From assembly GCF_002105465.1 (NCBI RefSeq), contig NZ_NCSQ01000058.1, positions 36,914 to 100,913 of the forward strand: a DNA stretch of 64,000 bases, given 5' to 3'. This stretch comes from Aquidulcibacter paucihalophilus (GTDB lineage: Bacteria > Pseudomonadota > Alphaproteobacteria > Caulobacterales > Aquidulcibacteraceae). The notes beneath the pieces are model-generated. The model was not told where the DNA came from, did not search any database, and saw only the letters and a list, made by a program, of their open reading frames with translations. The position numbers and the translations under genes were made by a program. Shown here one piece after another: positions 55,943 through 64,000 of this stretch (the first letter of the stretch is position 1; each line of letters starts with the position of its first letter).

Positions 55943-57790
55943 ATGATTGCCAAAAGCCAACCGCTTCCTGAACGCTTGGCTTTATTCTTGCGCCTTGGTG
56001 TCGGCCTTGTCTTCGGGCTAAGCGTAGCCTTCCTTGTGGCCGATAAGGTAAGCCGCAGCGCCGAAACCTATTTGAAACAGGATTGGCGGGAAGTCATCGC
56101 GCAGACTTTGACATTGGTGGCCTTTATCCTTTGGGCCGGGGCGGCCGTGATGCGGCGGGTGAGTCTTGCTATCTGGGCCGCACTGGCCGGGGCTGCGCTG
56201 TGCTTCATACTCTGGCATATGCGGATTTATTCAGGCGCCAGCAACGCAGGCGAATTGCCCTCCATCCTGATCCTCTTGGCGCTTACCTTCATTGCCAATG
56301 AATTGGTGTCGACAGCCGATCAAGCCGGTAAGCCCTTTGCGCCTTATGAATTCTATTTCGATGAGGCGTGGAAACGTGGCGTCCAACTGATCCTGGCCAT
56401 TGGCTTTACGCTGTTGTTCTGGGGGATTTTGCTTTTGGGTGCGGCCCTCTTGGGCTTTATCGGCTTTAATTGGCTCGAAGACTTATTGAAGAATGAATAT
56501 TTTGCTTGCCCCATCACAGGCCTTGCTTTCGCAAGCGCGGTTCATTTGGGCGACATCCAACCCAAGCTTTTGGCCAATGTTCGTGGCCTTGCCCTGGGCG
56601 TCTTGGCGTGGCTCTTACCCGTCATCACCCTGATCGGGGCGATCTTTGCTGTCAGTCTCGCCTTTAGCGGCTTACAGCCCTTGTGGGATACAAAGGCCGC
56701 AACCGCGACACTTTTAAGTGCCTGTATTGGCTTTGTTGTGTTGATCAATGCGGCCTTTCAGCAAGGCGAGACAGACCGCAAAGTCCAAGTGGTTTTGAAA
56801 TGGTGCGTGCGGCTGGCCGCACTCCTTTTGTTGGTTTTCGCCACTTTAGCTGCTTGGAGCTTGGGCCTGCGGATCAACCAATATGGCCTCACAATTGATC
56901 GCACGTTGGCGGGCATGGTGGTGGTGATCGCTTTGGCCTATGGCTTGGGTTACAGCACCGCCGTTTTCTGGCGTGGGCCATGGATGGAGCTTCTTAAGCC
57001 CCTCAATATCGGTTTGGCCGTGTTCAAATGCGTTGTCTTCGTCGCGATCCTAACCCCACTCGCCTCACCTGCCCGTTTGAGCGTCGATAATCAGGTCAAG
57101 CGCCTCACTTCGGGCCTGGTAAAGCCTGAGACGTTTGATTGGTGGTTCCTGCGCTATGATGCAGGAACTTATGGTACAAAGGCGCTAGACCAGCTGACCC
57201 AATCGCCAAATGCGGCACTGGCCAAAGTGGCGGCGAAGGCAAAAGCCAATCTGCTTGGCGAACGCCGTCATTTTCTAGAAGATCGTGAAACGGCAGAGAA
57301 AAATCGCCCCGACCTTTCAGCATTCGAAGTGGTCATGCCTAAGGGCGCAAGCCTGCCAGCCAGTTTTGTGGCGCAACGGTTTGACAGCGAAACAATCCAA
57401 CTCGTGCCTGACTGTCTGGTCACCAAACCAATTAAGGGCGAGCCGACCTGTAAAGCGGCCCTGCTCGACTTGGACGCCGACACCAAACCAGAAGTCATCA
57501 TCCTCAGCACGTCTGGTGGCATCACCGGATTTAAGCAGAAAGACGAGACGTGGGTTGTGCTGCGCACCGAAAGTGGGGCCACGAACGAGGATATCGTCAA
57601 AGGCCTTGAAACCGGTGATATTCGGATGGTCGAACCGCGCTTCAAGGATCTGATGATTGGTGAGGCTAGGGTCCGGTTCCAGCTTTACGAACGTCCGCCC
57701 AATGTCATCTTTCATATGAACCCGGTGCCACCCAAGCCCGCCAAAGCCAAATCTGCAGAGCCCGCAGCACAAGCCCCTTCAAAGCCATAA
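55943..57790 (+). CDS. DUF4153 membrane protein
   Basis: A 615-residue protein with about 11-12 helices in residues 12-400 and a C-terminal soluble part. DUF4153-type features: YEFYFDEAWKRGVQLILAIGFTLLFWGILLLGAALL, FACPITGLAFASAVHL, PLASPARLSVDNQVKRL (~380-400) and a C-terminal domain with GTYGTKALDQL and LLDLDADTKPEVIILST. The start at 55943 (ATAAGG and GGAGAG upstream) is preferred over a frame opening at 55793. Function unknown. Confidence 0.85.
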   Translation: MIAKSQPLPERLALFLRLGVGLVFGLSVAFLVADKVSRSAETYLKQDWREVIAQTLTLVAFILWAGAAVMRRVSLAIWAALAGAALCFILWHMRIYSGASNAGELPSILILLALTFIANELVSTADQAGKPFAPYEFYFDEAWKRGVQLILAIGFTLLFWGILLLGAALLGFIGFNWLEDLLKNEYFACPITGLAFASAVHLGDIQPKLLANVRGLALGVLAWLLPVITLIGAIFAVSLAFSGLQPLWDTKAATATLLSACIGFVVLINAAFQQGETDRKVQVVLKWCVRLAALLLLVFATLAAWSLGLRINQYGLTIDRTLAGMVVVIALAYGLGYSTAVFWRGPWMELLKPLNIGLAVFKCVVFVAILTPLASPARLSVDNQVKRLTSGLVKPETFDWWFLRYDAGTYGTKALDQLTQSPNAALAKVAAKAKANLLGERRHFLEDRETAEKNRPDLSAFEVVMPKGASLPASFVAQRFDSETIQLVPDCLVTKPIKGEPTCKAALLDLDADTKPEVIILSTSGGITGFKQKDETWVVLRTESGATNEDIVKGLETGDIRMVEPRFKDLMIGEARVRFQLYERPPNVIFHMNPVPPKPAKAKSAEPAAQAPSKP

Positions 57791-57835
57791 CTAACAGCTT
57801 TATGCACGGGCGAAGTTATTGAGGAGAGGCACCCC

Positions 57836-59221
57836 ATGAGCACGCGCACCGAAACCGATACGTTTGGACCCATTGAAGTCGCATCAGACCGCTATTGGGG
57901 TGCGCAGGCAGAACGCTCGCTGGGCAATTTTAAGATTGGGTGGGAAAAGCAGCCCTTGTCCATCGTCAAAGCGCTTGGCATCGTCAAACAAGCCGCGGCC
58001 TTGGCCAATATGAAGCTGGGCAAAATGGATAAGGACCTGGGCGAAGTCATCATTCAGGCGGCCCAAGAAGTGATTGATGGCAAGCTGAATGACCATTTCC
58101 CGCTGGTGGTCTGGCAAACAGGCTCTGGCACCCAATCCAATATGAATGCCAATGAAGTCATCTCGAACCGCGCGATTGAGATACTGGGCGGCGAGATGGG
58201 CTCGAAAAAGCCCGTCCACCCTAATGATCATGTGAATATGAGCCAAAGCTCAAACGACACCTTTCCAACTGCCATGCATATTGCCTGTGCGGTTGAAGTT
58301 ACCCACCACCTCTTGCCCGCTTTGACGCATTTGCACGCAGCCCTCGATGCCAAGGCCAAAGCGTGGGCCGACATTATCAAGATCGGTCGCACCCACACCC
58401 AAGATGCAACCCCGGTCACCTTGGGTCAGGAGTTTTCGGGCTATGCCAAGCAGATTGAAAATGGCATCGCGCGCATCCGCCAAACCTTGCCTGCCCTGAT
58501 GGAATTGGCCCAAGGCGGCACCGCTGTGGGCACGGGCCTGGCCTCCCCCGTTGGCTTTGCAGAAGCTGTGGCGCAAGAAATTGCGGGCCTGACGGGCCTG
58601 CCCTTTACCAGCGCACCCAATAAGTTTGAGGCTTTGGCCGCCCACGACGCCATGGTCTTCACCCATGGCGCTATCACCACCGTGGCTATGAGCTGCTTTA
58701 AGATCGCCAATGATATCCGCTTCTTGGGCTCAGGCCCGCGTGCCGGCTTGGGCGAATTGGCCCTGCCTGAGAATGAGCCCGGCAGTTCCATCATGCCGGG
58801 CAAGGTCAACCCGACCCAGTGCGAAGCCCTCACCCAGGTTTGCGCGCACATCTTGGGCAATAATGCCGCCATCGCCTTCGCCGGCAGCCAAGGCCATTTC
58901 GAACTCAATGTCTTTAACCCGATGATGGCCTATAATTTCCTGCAATCGGTCCAGCTTTTGGGCGATGCCGCTGTCAGCTTCACCGATAATTGCGTGGTGG
59001 GGATTGAACCGCGCCTCGACAATATCGCCAAGGGCCTCGCCAATTCCTTGATGCTGGTAACGCCTCTAAAGGAAAAATATGGCTATGATCTGGCCGCCAA
59101 AGTCGCCAAAACCGCGCACAAGAACGGCACCACCCTGCGCGAGGAAGCCATTGCCCTAGGCATTAGCGGCGAAGACTTCGACGCCATCGTCCGCCCTGAG
59201 TTGATGATCGCACCGGGGTGA
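57836..59221 (+). CDS. fumC: Fumarate hydratase, class II
   Basis: A 461-residue fumarase C converting fumarate to malate in the TCA cycle. Family opening [96 protein letters not shown], and the signature [16 protein letters not shown] (~321-336). Ribosome site GGAGAGG upstream. No iron-sulfur residues, so oxygen-stable. Confidence 0.97.
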   Translation: MSTRTETDTFGPIEVASDRYWGAQAERSLGNFKIGWEKQPLSIVKALGIVKQAAALANMKLGKMDKDLGEVIIQAAQEVIDGKLNDHFPLVVWQTGSGTQSNMNANEVISNRAIEILGGEMGSKKPVHPNDHVNMSQSSNDTFPTAMHIACAVEVTHHLLPALTHLHAALDAKAKAWADIIKIGRTHTQDATPVTLGQEFSGYAKQIENGIARIRQTLPALMELAQGGTAVGTGLASPVGFAEAVAQEIAGLTGLPFTSAPNKFEALAAHDAMVFTHGAITTVAMSCFKIANDIRFLGSGPRAGLGELALPENEPGSSIMPGKVNPTQCEALTQVCAHILGNNAAIAFAGSQGHFELNVFNPMMAYNFLQSVQLLGDAAVSFTDNCVVGIEPRLDNIAKGLANSLMLVTPLKEKYGYDLAAKVAKTAHKNGTTLREEAIALGISGEDFDAIVRPELMIAPG

Positions 59222-59650
59222 GGTGGACGTCCGAGACGATGCCAAACTCGGATCAGACGGACGAGGCCACTCAAAGCGGGCTTCGAGGCTCTAGATGCTT
59301 TGGTTGAACGCGAAGGGCTGCCTTTAGAGAAATAGCGTCTGTTTGGAGGGTGGAGATGGGCAGCCGAGGCCTGAAAGGACCAGTGCAACGCTGCGAGCCT
59401 TGAAACGCGCCTGCTTAGGACAACTTTGGTCCGGGCTAGGCCTAACCAAAGGCCGGATTTACTTATTTCTGGGCAATTTGACAGGTCAGTTCGCAGCTTT
59501 CCTGCGCCGGTTCGGCAAATTCCCCACATGATTTTGGGAAAATCTGGACCAACGCGCCAAAGCGTCCGAACAGGCCCACAGAAGCGGTTCTGGTAGCCAA
59601 TAGGGTGCGGCCGCGAGATGATGATGTCGGCCTTTTTAAGGAAGCCAATT
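59222..59650. other. Intergenic region with possible gene remnants
   Basis: About 430 bases between fumC and the convergent rluD. On the plus strand a stop-bounded fragment ending near 59332 reads PLKAGFEALDALVEREGLPLE, which looks like the C-terminal tail of a lost protein. On the minus strand a 61-codon frame with a TTG start (59463-59648) begins two bases after the rluD stop and has three cysteines (KSCGEFAEPAQESCELTCQ). Neither has a usable upstream signal. A CTTTGGT/ACCAAAG stem (59424-59451) is the only hairpin found. Confidence 0.4.
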
Positions 59651-60700
59651 CTATAGGTCGGAAAGGACAGCGCGCAATGCCAATAGATCCTCTGGCAGGT
59701 CGCTTTGAAAGCTCATCCGCTCACTTGTCGCTGGATGGGTAAAGGCCAAGGTTTCCGCGTGCAGCGCTTGGCGCTGTAAGCGTACCGCTTCTGGCAAAGC
59801 GGTGTTGAGGGCACGGGCCGCTTTGGTATCGCCATAGACCTGATCGCCGATCAAGGGCATGCCAATATGGGCCATATGGACGCGGATTTGATGGGTACGC
59901 CCGGTCTCGAGCACACACACCATCTCTGTTGCCGCAGCGCCCGGATTGCCGTGCAGGCCGATACCAAAGCGCTTGACGATCTCATAATTGGTGGCGGCAT
60001 TCTTCCCAGCAGCGGCTGTTTCTGCCACGACCGCCATGCGCTTACGATCGCGCGGGTCGCGGGCAAGCCGCGCCTCCACCCGCCCGGCTTTGCCCCAAGG
60101 CGATTTCGGCTGGCCCACGCCAAAAGCCCGATAGCGGCGCGAGATCGTGCGGTCTTGGAATTGCCGCCCCAGCGAGGCTAGAGCAAATTCACTCTTACAT
60201 ACGACCATCACGCCCGACGTATCCATGTCCAAGCGATGTACGATGCCTGGCCTGCCGGTTGCCCCCACCACTTTCAAGCTATCGCCCGCATGCCACAAGA
60301 CGGCATTGACCAAAGTCCCCGTCCAATTGCCCGGGGCCGGATGAACCGACAGGCCGGCAGGCTTATCGACTACCAACACATGTGCATCCTCATAAAGGAT
60401 CGACAGGGGGATGTTTTCAGCCTGTGGCTCGGCGGGTTCAGGCGGCGGGACTTCAAGACGATAATGGGTGCCGGCCTTCACCTTGGCCGAGACATTCATC
60501 TCTTTAACCCCGTCGCGATACACCCGCGCCGCTTCAATCAACTGCTTGATGCGCGAGCGGGAAAGGGCTGGAAAGGCCTCGGATAAGAACTTATCCAAGC
60601 GCTCGCCCGCAGCCTCGGGCGAGACGACGACTTCCTGCAGGCTCGGCGCAACGTCGGGGGCGTCTAGGGCCTCCAGATCGGCAAACTCATCATCTTCCAT
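59651..60700 (-). CDS. rluD: RluD-type 23S rRNA pseudouridine synthase
   Basis: A 349-residue pseudouridine synthase: N-terminal S4 RNA-binding domain (AGERLDKFLSEAFPALSRSRIKQLIEAARVYRDG, ~31-64), and catalytic motif GRPGIVHRLDMDTSGVMVVCK with the essential Asp (~158-160). TGRTHQIRVHMAHIGMPLIGDQVYGD is the typical C-terminal block. It modifies helix 69 of 23S rRNA (RluD) or a related position. A short acidic N-terminus (MEDDEFADLEALDAPD) precedes the S4 domain. It follows the M28 peptidase gene by 11 bases. Confidence 0.92.
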   Translation of the reverse strand: MEDDEFADLEALDAPDVAPSLQEVVVSPEAAGERLDKFLSEAFPALSRSRIKQLIEAARVYRDGVKEMNVSAKVKAGTHYRLEVPPPEPAEPQAENIPLSILYEDAHVLVVDKPAGLSVHPAPGNWTGTLVNAVLWHAGDSLKVVGATGRPGIVHRLDMDTSGVMVVCKSEFALASLGRQFQDRTISRRYRAFGVGQPKSPWGKAGRVEARLARDPRDRKRMAVVAETAAAGKNAATNYEIVKRFGIGLHGNPGAAATEMVCVLETGRTHQIRVHMAHIGMPLIGDQVYGDTKAARALNTALPEAVRLQRQALHAETLAFTHPATSERMSFQSDLPEDLLALRAVLSDL

Positions 60701-60711
60701 GCTGGTGATAA

Positions 60712-62091
60712 CTATTGCGCCCGGAAATCAAGTGTCGTCCAAGCCGCAAACCATGCTGTCACAGGATAGACGGCCACATTTTGACGCACGGACTCGGGGT
60801 CAACATTTTCCAGGATATCGTCAGGCGTATGGTGGATGGAGAAATATTTGCTGGCATCTTGCTGCAAATCCATCACCGGCACGCCCAAAGGCCGCAAGGT
60901 TGAGATGTCGGATTGGCCGCGCGCAGTGTCTGTCCCACGCGCAACACCCAAAGGCGCAAGCGCCTTCGCAATGGCTTCCTTGATAGCCCCTGTCCCTGCA
61001 CCAAAGCCAAAGTCAACTTGATAGGCTTTACCATCGCCAGAATCGGATTCTGCCGCAAACACATACGTATCGGCTTTGTCCTTCATGGCTTGCGCATGGG
61101 CGGCTGCGCCGATCAGGCCCACTTCTTCGGCCCCATACCAAATCATTCGGATGGAGCGCTTGGGCGGGCCTGCGATCTCGCGCACAATCTTGGCAGCGGC
61201 GGTTACAATCCCACAGCCCACCGCATCATCCAGGGCACCCGTCCCAAGGTCCCAAGAATCCAAATGGCAGGCCAGAACCACATAGTCATCTGGCCGCTCT
61301 GTGCCGCGCATCTCCGCAATCACATTGCCAGACAGGGCGGCGGGTTGAACCTTGGTTTGCACCAGCATGCGCACTTGGGTCGGCCCTTTTTGCAACACAC
61401 GGCCCAATTGATTGGAGTCAGCATTGGCTAGGATCAACACCGGCAATTTGCTTTGCTGCCCGCGTGCCCCTTGGCCGACATGGACTTCCCGCTCTGAGGT
61501 TCCAGCCGAGCGGATCAAACAGCCAATTGCGCCTAAATCAGCAGCAACCGAAGAACATTCCCGCCGCTTCACCACCGCCTTGCCATAGCCGCTGCCATCT
61601 TGGGTCACAGGCATGACATCATCGACAAAAGCAATCTTACCCGTCAAAGAGCCCGGAGCAGCTGCCCGCAAAGCGGCCATGTCGGCAAACCGTACCACTT
61701 CGCCAACAATGCCCTCTGGCGGCGTTGAGGGCGAGCCGCCCGTTGCGTGGGCCTCAAGGCGTTGGCTATGTGGCCCCAAAATGGTTTCGCTTTCAACCAC
61801 ACGCTCCCACGCGGTCAAGGGGAAGGTCTCAATCCGCGCGTCGGTAAAGCCTTCCTGCGTCAGGCGTGCCACCGCCCAAGCCCGCGCGCGGGCTTCAGCT
61901 TCACTTCCCGCAAGGCGCGGCCCAATTTCAGTGCTCAAATCCCGGGTGATGGCATAGGCGCGATCATCCTTGAGCGCCGCCTCAATCAAGGCTTTAGCCG
62001 GTGGGCTTGGAATCGGAGTCTGTGCCCCGGCCAGCGTTGGCAACACCGCCACTATAGCTGCAACAAGCCCCGCGCGAACTCTGCCCATCAT
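60712..62091 (-). CDS. Exported M28 family metallopeptidase
   Basis: A 459-residue zinc peptidase of the M28 family with an inserted PA-type domain (GCLIRSAGT...). Signal peptide with cleavage near AGA-QT. Two-zinc ligands: HLDSWDLGTGALDDAVG (His and Asp, ~255-271), catalytic Glu-Glu in YGAEEVGLIGA (~292-302), ESDSGD and HHTPDDILENVD. The start at 62091, with AAGGGG upstream, is preferred over 62103. It probably acts as a periplasmic aminopeptidase or carboxypeptidase (glutamate carboxypeptidase Q-like). Co-transcribed with rluD. Confidence 0.92.
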   Translation of the reverse strand: MMGRVRAGLVAAIVAVLPTLAGAQTPIPSPPAKALIEAALKDDRAYAITRDLSTEIGPRLAGSEAEARARAWAVARLTQEGFTDARIETFPLTAWERVVESETILGPHSQRLEAHATGGSPSTPPEGIVGEVVRFADMAALRAAAPGSLTGKIAFVDDVMPVTQDGSGYGKAVVKRRECSSVAADLGAIGCLIRSAGTSEREVHVGQGARGQQSKLPVLILANADSNQLGRVLQKGPTQVRMLVQTKVQPAALSGNVIAEMRGTERPDDYVVLACHLDSWDLGTGALDDAVGCGIVTAAAKIVREIAGPPKRSIRMIWYGAEEVGLIGAAAHAQAMKDKADTYVFAAESDSGDGKAYQVDFGFGAGTGAIKEAIAKALAPLGVARGTDTARGQSDISTLRPLGVPVMDLQQDASKYFSIHHTPDDILENVDPESVRQNVAVYPVTAWFAAWTTLDFRAQ

Positions 62092-62255
62092 TTGCCCCTT
62101 CATTTCTGGCCAGCATCGTAGTCGTGACCGTGGATATGAGGCAAGCCCATTTACCGTCGAGACCTAGTCGCCAAACGAAAGGCCAGACAATCGGGCAGGA
62201 TTGATTTGGCCAGTCGGGCGAGGCTTAGGTACATGGCAAGGATACATGGCAAGGC

Positions 62256-62843
62256 CTATCCAAACATGAGGGCATAGAAAGTGCGACCAGGAATAAAGGT
62301 CATGAGCCCAGCTAAGCACAGGCCGAAATAAAGGCCGCGCATCGTTTTCAAATGTCCTTCCACATGGCCTTGGCGGATGTACCAAATGGCGCGCGGCAAG
62401 CTATAAAGTGTCCAAATTGACAAGATATGGATTGGGCCGAATTGACCCAGCATGGGGGCAAAGCTTTTCATGAAAAAGCTGGAAAGTGCCGTGGTCAGCA
62501 TGGTCACGGCCCACACCCGCCCCATCAACTTATGGCTGGGTGTTCCCTTGGGTCCAAACAACACGATGGCACCCAGAACCAAAGAAGTTGTCGCTCCGCC
62601 GATATGGATCAGAGTGACCAAGGGGAGTTTTGTGAAGACATGCCAATCTGGCGCATGCGGGATAAAATTCTGGCTTAATATATACGACCAAACGTTCGGT
62701 CCAAATACTGAAAGCGCGAAAGCCACGATACCTATGGCGAACAAATGCCCCAGCAGGGGCTGGACTATGGCCAGCAATTTCCCCAGCGGGCTGGGTGCGG
62801 CACGTTCGAGTTGGGTATTTGGGGGGGAGGAAATGTCGGTCAT
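62256..62843 (-). CDS. DUF2306 membrane protein
   Basis: A 195-residue protein with about five to six helices, matching DUF2306 (PHIGG-type block LVTLIHIGGATTSLVLGAIVLFGPKGTPSHKLMGRVWAVTML). The conserved His residues (HIGGATTS, SHKLMGR, PIHIL) recall di-haem membrane proteins, but haem binding is not established. Start at 62843 has GGAG upstream; a TTG at 62858 would add five residues. Divergent from the LytTR gene, the usual partner of DUF2306 genes. Confidence 0.87.
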   Translation of the reverse strand: MTDISSPPNTQLERAAPSPLGKLLAIVQPLLGHLFAIGIVAFALSVFGPNVWSYILSQNFIPHAPDWHVFTKLPLVTLIHIGGATTSLVLGAIVLFGPKGTPSHKLMGRVWAVTMLTTALSSFFMKSFAPMLGQFGPIHILSIWTLYSLPRAIWYIRQGHVEGHLKTMRGLYFGLCLAGLMTFIPGRTFYALMFG

Positions 62844-62950
62844 CAGCTTAAACTCCAAATCGTGTCAGAAGCTCTTTGCGAGCGACGCAGGCTTTGGTTA
62901 GAAGAAGCTTTGGGTGCTTGCACGCGCCATTACGTAGAGAAACTGGCTTC

Positions 62951-63763
62951 ATGCGCGAAACACCAAGCCCTGTTATTCACGAAGCGCCAAACACCAGTTG
63001 GACGCACCTGTTTGTCAGTGCAGAGCACCGGCGCGGCTATATCATCAGTGTGGCGTTGGGCAGCCTCTTGGCGGTGTCTGGTGCTTTTGAAACCCAAGAT
63101 CTGCCGCTTTGGGCACGCTTTGCTTATTGGTTGCCCGTAATGTTGGCGGGTGCCTTTATTGGTGGTCTGATCAGTTGGAAACTGGTCGCGATTGAACGTT
63201 GGGCCCGCTCACCTTTGTTAAGTTGGGCCGTTGTGACGGTGCTCGTCGCCATTCCCATGACCTTCATCGTGTGGGCGGTGACAGGGCTCGCGTTTCAAGG
63301 ACACGTAAAGCTAGCGCATCTACCCTTCTTCTTCCCGACGGTGACGCTGGTCTCGGCCTTCATGTCAGGCATCTTAACCTTCACCAATCAGGCACCACGC
63401 GAAACCCATGGCGCGCCCTCGCCTCAGAACGCCGACGACGCCCCTCCCCAGGTTCGCTTCCGAGAGCGCCTTCCGATCGCGCTGCGGGGAGCAGAAATCT
63501 ACGCAGTCTCCAGCGAAGATCATTATTTGCGCATTCATAGTTCACGCGGTACCGATCTTATCCTGATGCGCTTGAGCGATGCCATTGGCGAGCTTGACGG
63601 TATTGAGGGCGCGCAAGTGCATCGCTCATGGTGGGTCGCCAGAGCCGCCGTCAAAGATGTCGAGCGCGGCGATGGCAAAGCCGTCTTTACCCTCATCAAT
63701 GACACCCAAGTCCCCGTCAGCCGCACCTATGCCAAAGCCCTGCGCGAGATTGGGTGGTATTAG
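62951..63763 (+). CDS. Membrane-bound LytTR transcriptional regulator
   Basis: A 270-residue protein with four N-terminal helices (~25-140) and a C-terminal LytTR DNA-binding domain (~165-270): LPIALRGAEIYAVSSEDHYLRIHSSRGTDLILMRLSDAIGELDGIEGAQVHRSWWVARAAV. It has no receiver domain, so it would sense a membrane or small-molecule signal directly. The divergent DUF2306 gene is the likely target (inference). The ATG at 62951 lacks a strong ribosome site; a longer frame from 62876 is possible. Confidence 0.87.
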   Translation: MRETPSPVIHEAPNTSWTHLFVSAEHRRGYIISVALGSLLAVSGAFETQDLPLWARFAYWLPVMLAGAFIGGLISWKLVAIERWARSPLLSWAVVTVLVAIPMTFIVWAVTGLAFQGHVKLAHLPFFFPTVTLVSAFMSGILTFTNQAPRETHGAPSPQNADDAPPQVRFRERLPIALRGAEIYAVSSEDHYLRIHSSRGTDLILMRLSDAIGELDGIEGAQVHRSWWVARAAVKDVERGDGKAVFTLINDTQVPVSRTYAKALREIGWY

Positions 63764-64000
63764 GGGGATTGTACCGCTAAGCCCCGTAACAATCGCGACG
63801 TCATCGCTTGTGTCGTCAGCCGCCTCCCAGACCTTGCTTCGCAAAATGCCGCGAGGCCCGGTAGGGTCCCCGCGGGCGGCGCACGCCTAGGCAGAGATGG
63901 CATTGTGGCGGCGGGGAGAGTTTTTTGTCTAGAAGCGCTTTGGTGCCCATTCTGGTCACCCAAACCGCTTCATCCAGTGTGTTCGGGCGATTTGTCGCGT
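63764..64000. other. Right-edge region without a recognised gene
   Basis: About 237 bases after the LytTR gene. Short frames exist on both strands but none has a ribosome site or recognisable product. Confidence 0.3.

Noticed and set aside
63760..63963. 67-codon minus-strand frame at the right edge
   Set aside because: No ribosome site and no recognisable product; partly overlaps the LytTR stop region.

Overview
The window looks like chromosomal DNA of an alphaproteobacterium. Evidence: two very large TonB-dependent receptors with alphaproteobacterial plug motifs, the grxC - nitrilase - DUF1178 operon, a class II fumC, DUF1003/DUF1499/DUF2306/DUF4153 proteins, and ilv genes with an alphaproteobacterial-type IlvB. 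The style fits Caulobacterales (Caulobacteraceae/Hyphomonadaceae) best, with Sphingomonadales as the alternative; this is inference from gene content only. No rRNA, tRNA, CRISPR array, transposase or phage gene was seen.

Layout. (a) 1-14 kb is a peptide-uptake neighbourhood: a partial TPR/aspartyl-asparaginyl hydroxylase, two TonB-dependent receptors, an S9 prolyl-oligopeptidase-type peptidase, and an oligopeptide ABC transporter (oppA, and oppB-oppC) interrupted by an opposite-strand gene and lacking ATPase genes here. (b) 14-28 kb is housekeeping: a DUF442-type phosphatase, an ATP-grasp-like protein coupled to a metallo-beta-lactamase-fold hydrolase, DUF1499, an acyl-CoA ligase, a small HicB/HicA-like pair, pdxH-SDR, a J-domain protein, DUF1003-rsmD, grxC-nitrilase-DUF1178, an amidohydrolase, and an orphan RelB-type antitoxin with a perfect palindromic operator. 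(c) 29-36 kb: alaS and a coupled hypothetical gene, a DUF962 protein, yaaA-patatin, an MFS transporter, SRAP and NUDIX genes. (d) 37-42.5 kb is a surface-glycan module: two paralogous GT-C-type membrane proteins, a methyltransferase, GtrA and a GtrB-type glycosyltransferase with overlapping reading frames.

(e) 43-50 kb holds branched-chain amino-acid synthesis: ilvB with a leader peptide and attenuator, ilvH and ilvC, with small unrelated genes interposed. Downstream of ilvC lies the most unusual structure in the window: five perfect 99-bp tandem repeats, each carrying a copy of the last codons and stop of ilvC, ending in a sixth tail that differs from the others only at synonymous positions. 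This looks like a displaced original ilvC 3' end followed by amplification of a replacement end. (f) 50-64 kb: two tandem MFS paralogues, purB, two overlapping thioesterase genes, a DUF4153 membrane protein, fumC, a peptidase M28 - rluD pair, and a DUF2306 gene divergent from a LytTR membrane regulator.

Start sites were moved from the longest open frame wherever a Shine-Dalgarno sequence, signal peptide or essential N-terminal residue supported a shorter form; this is stated in each entry.
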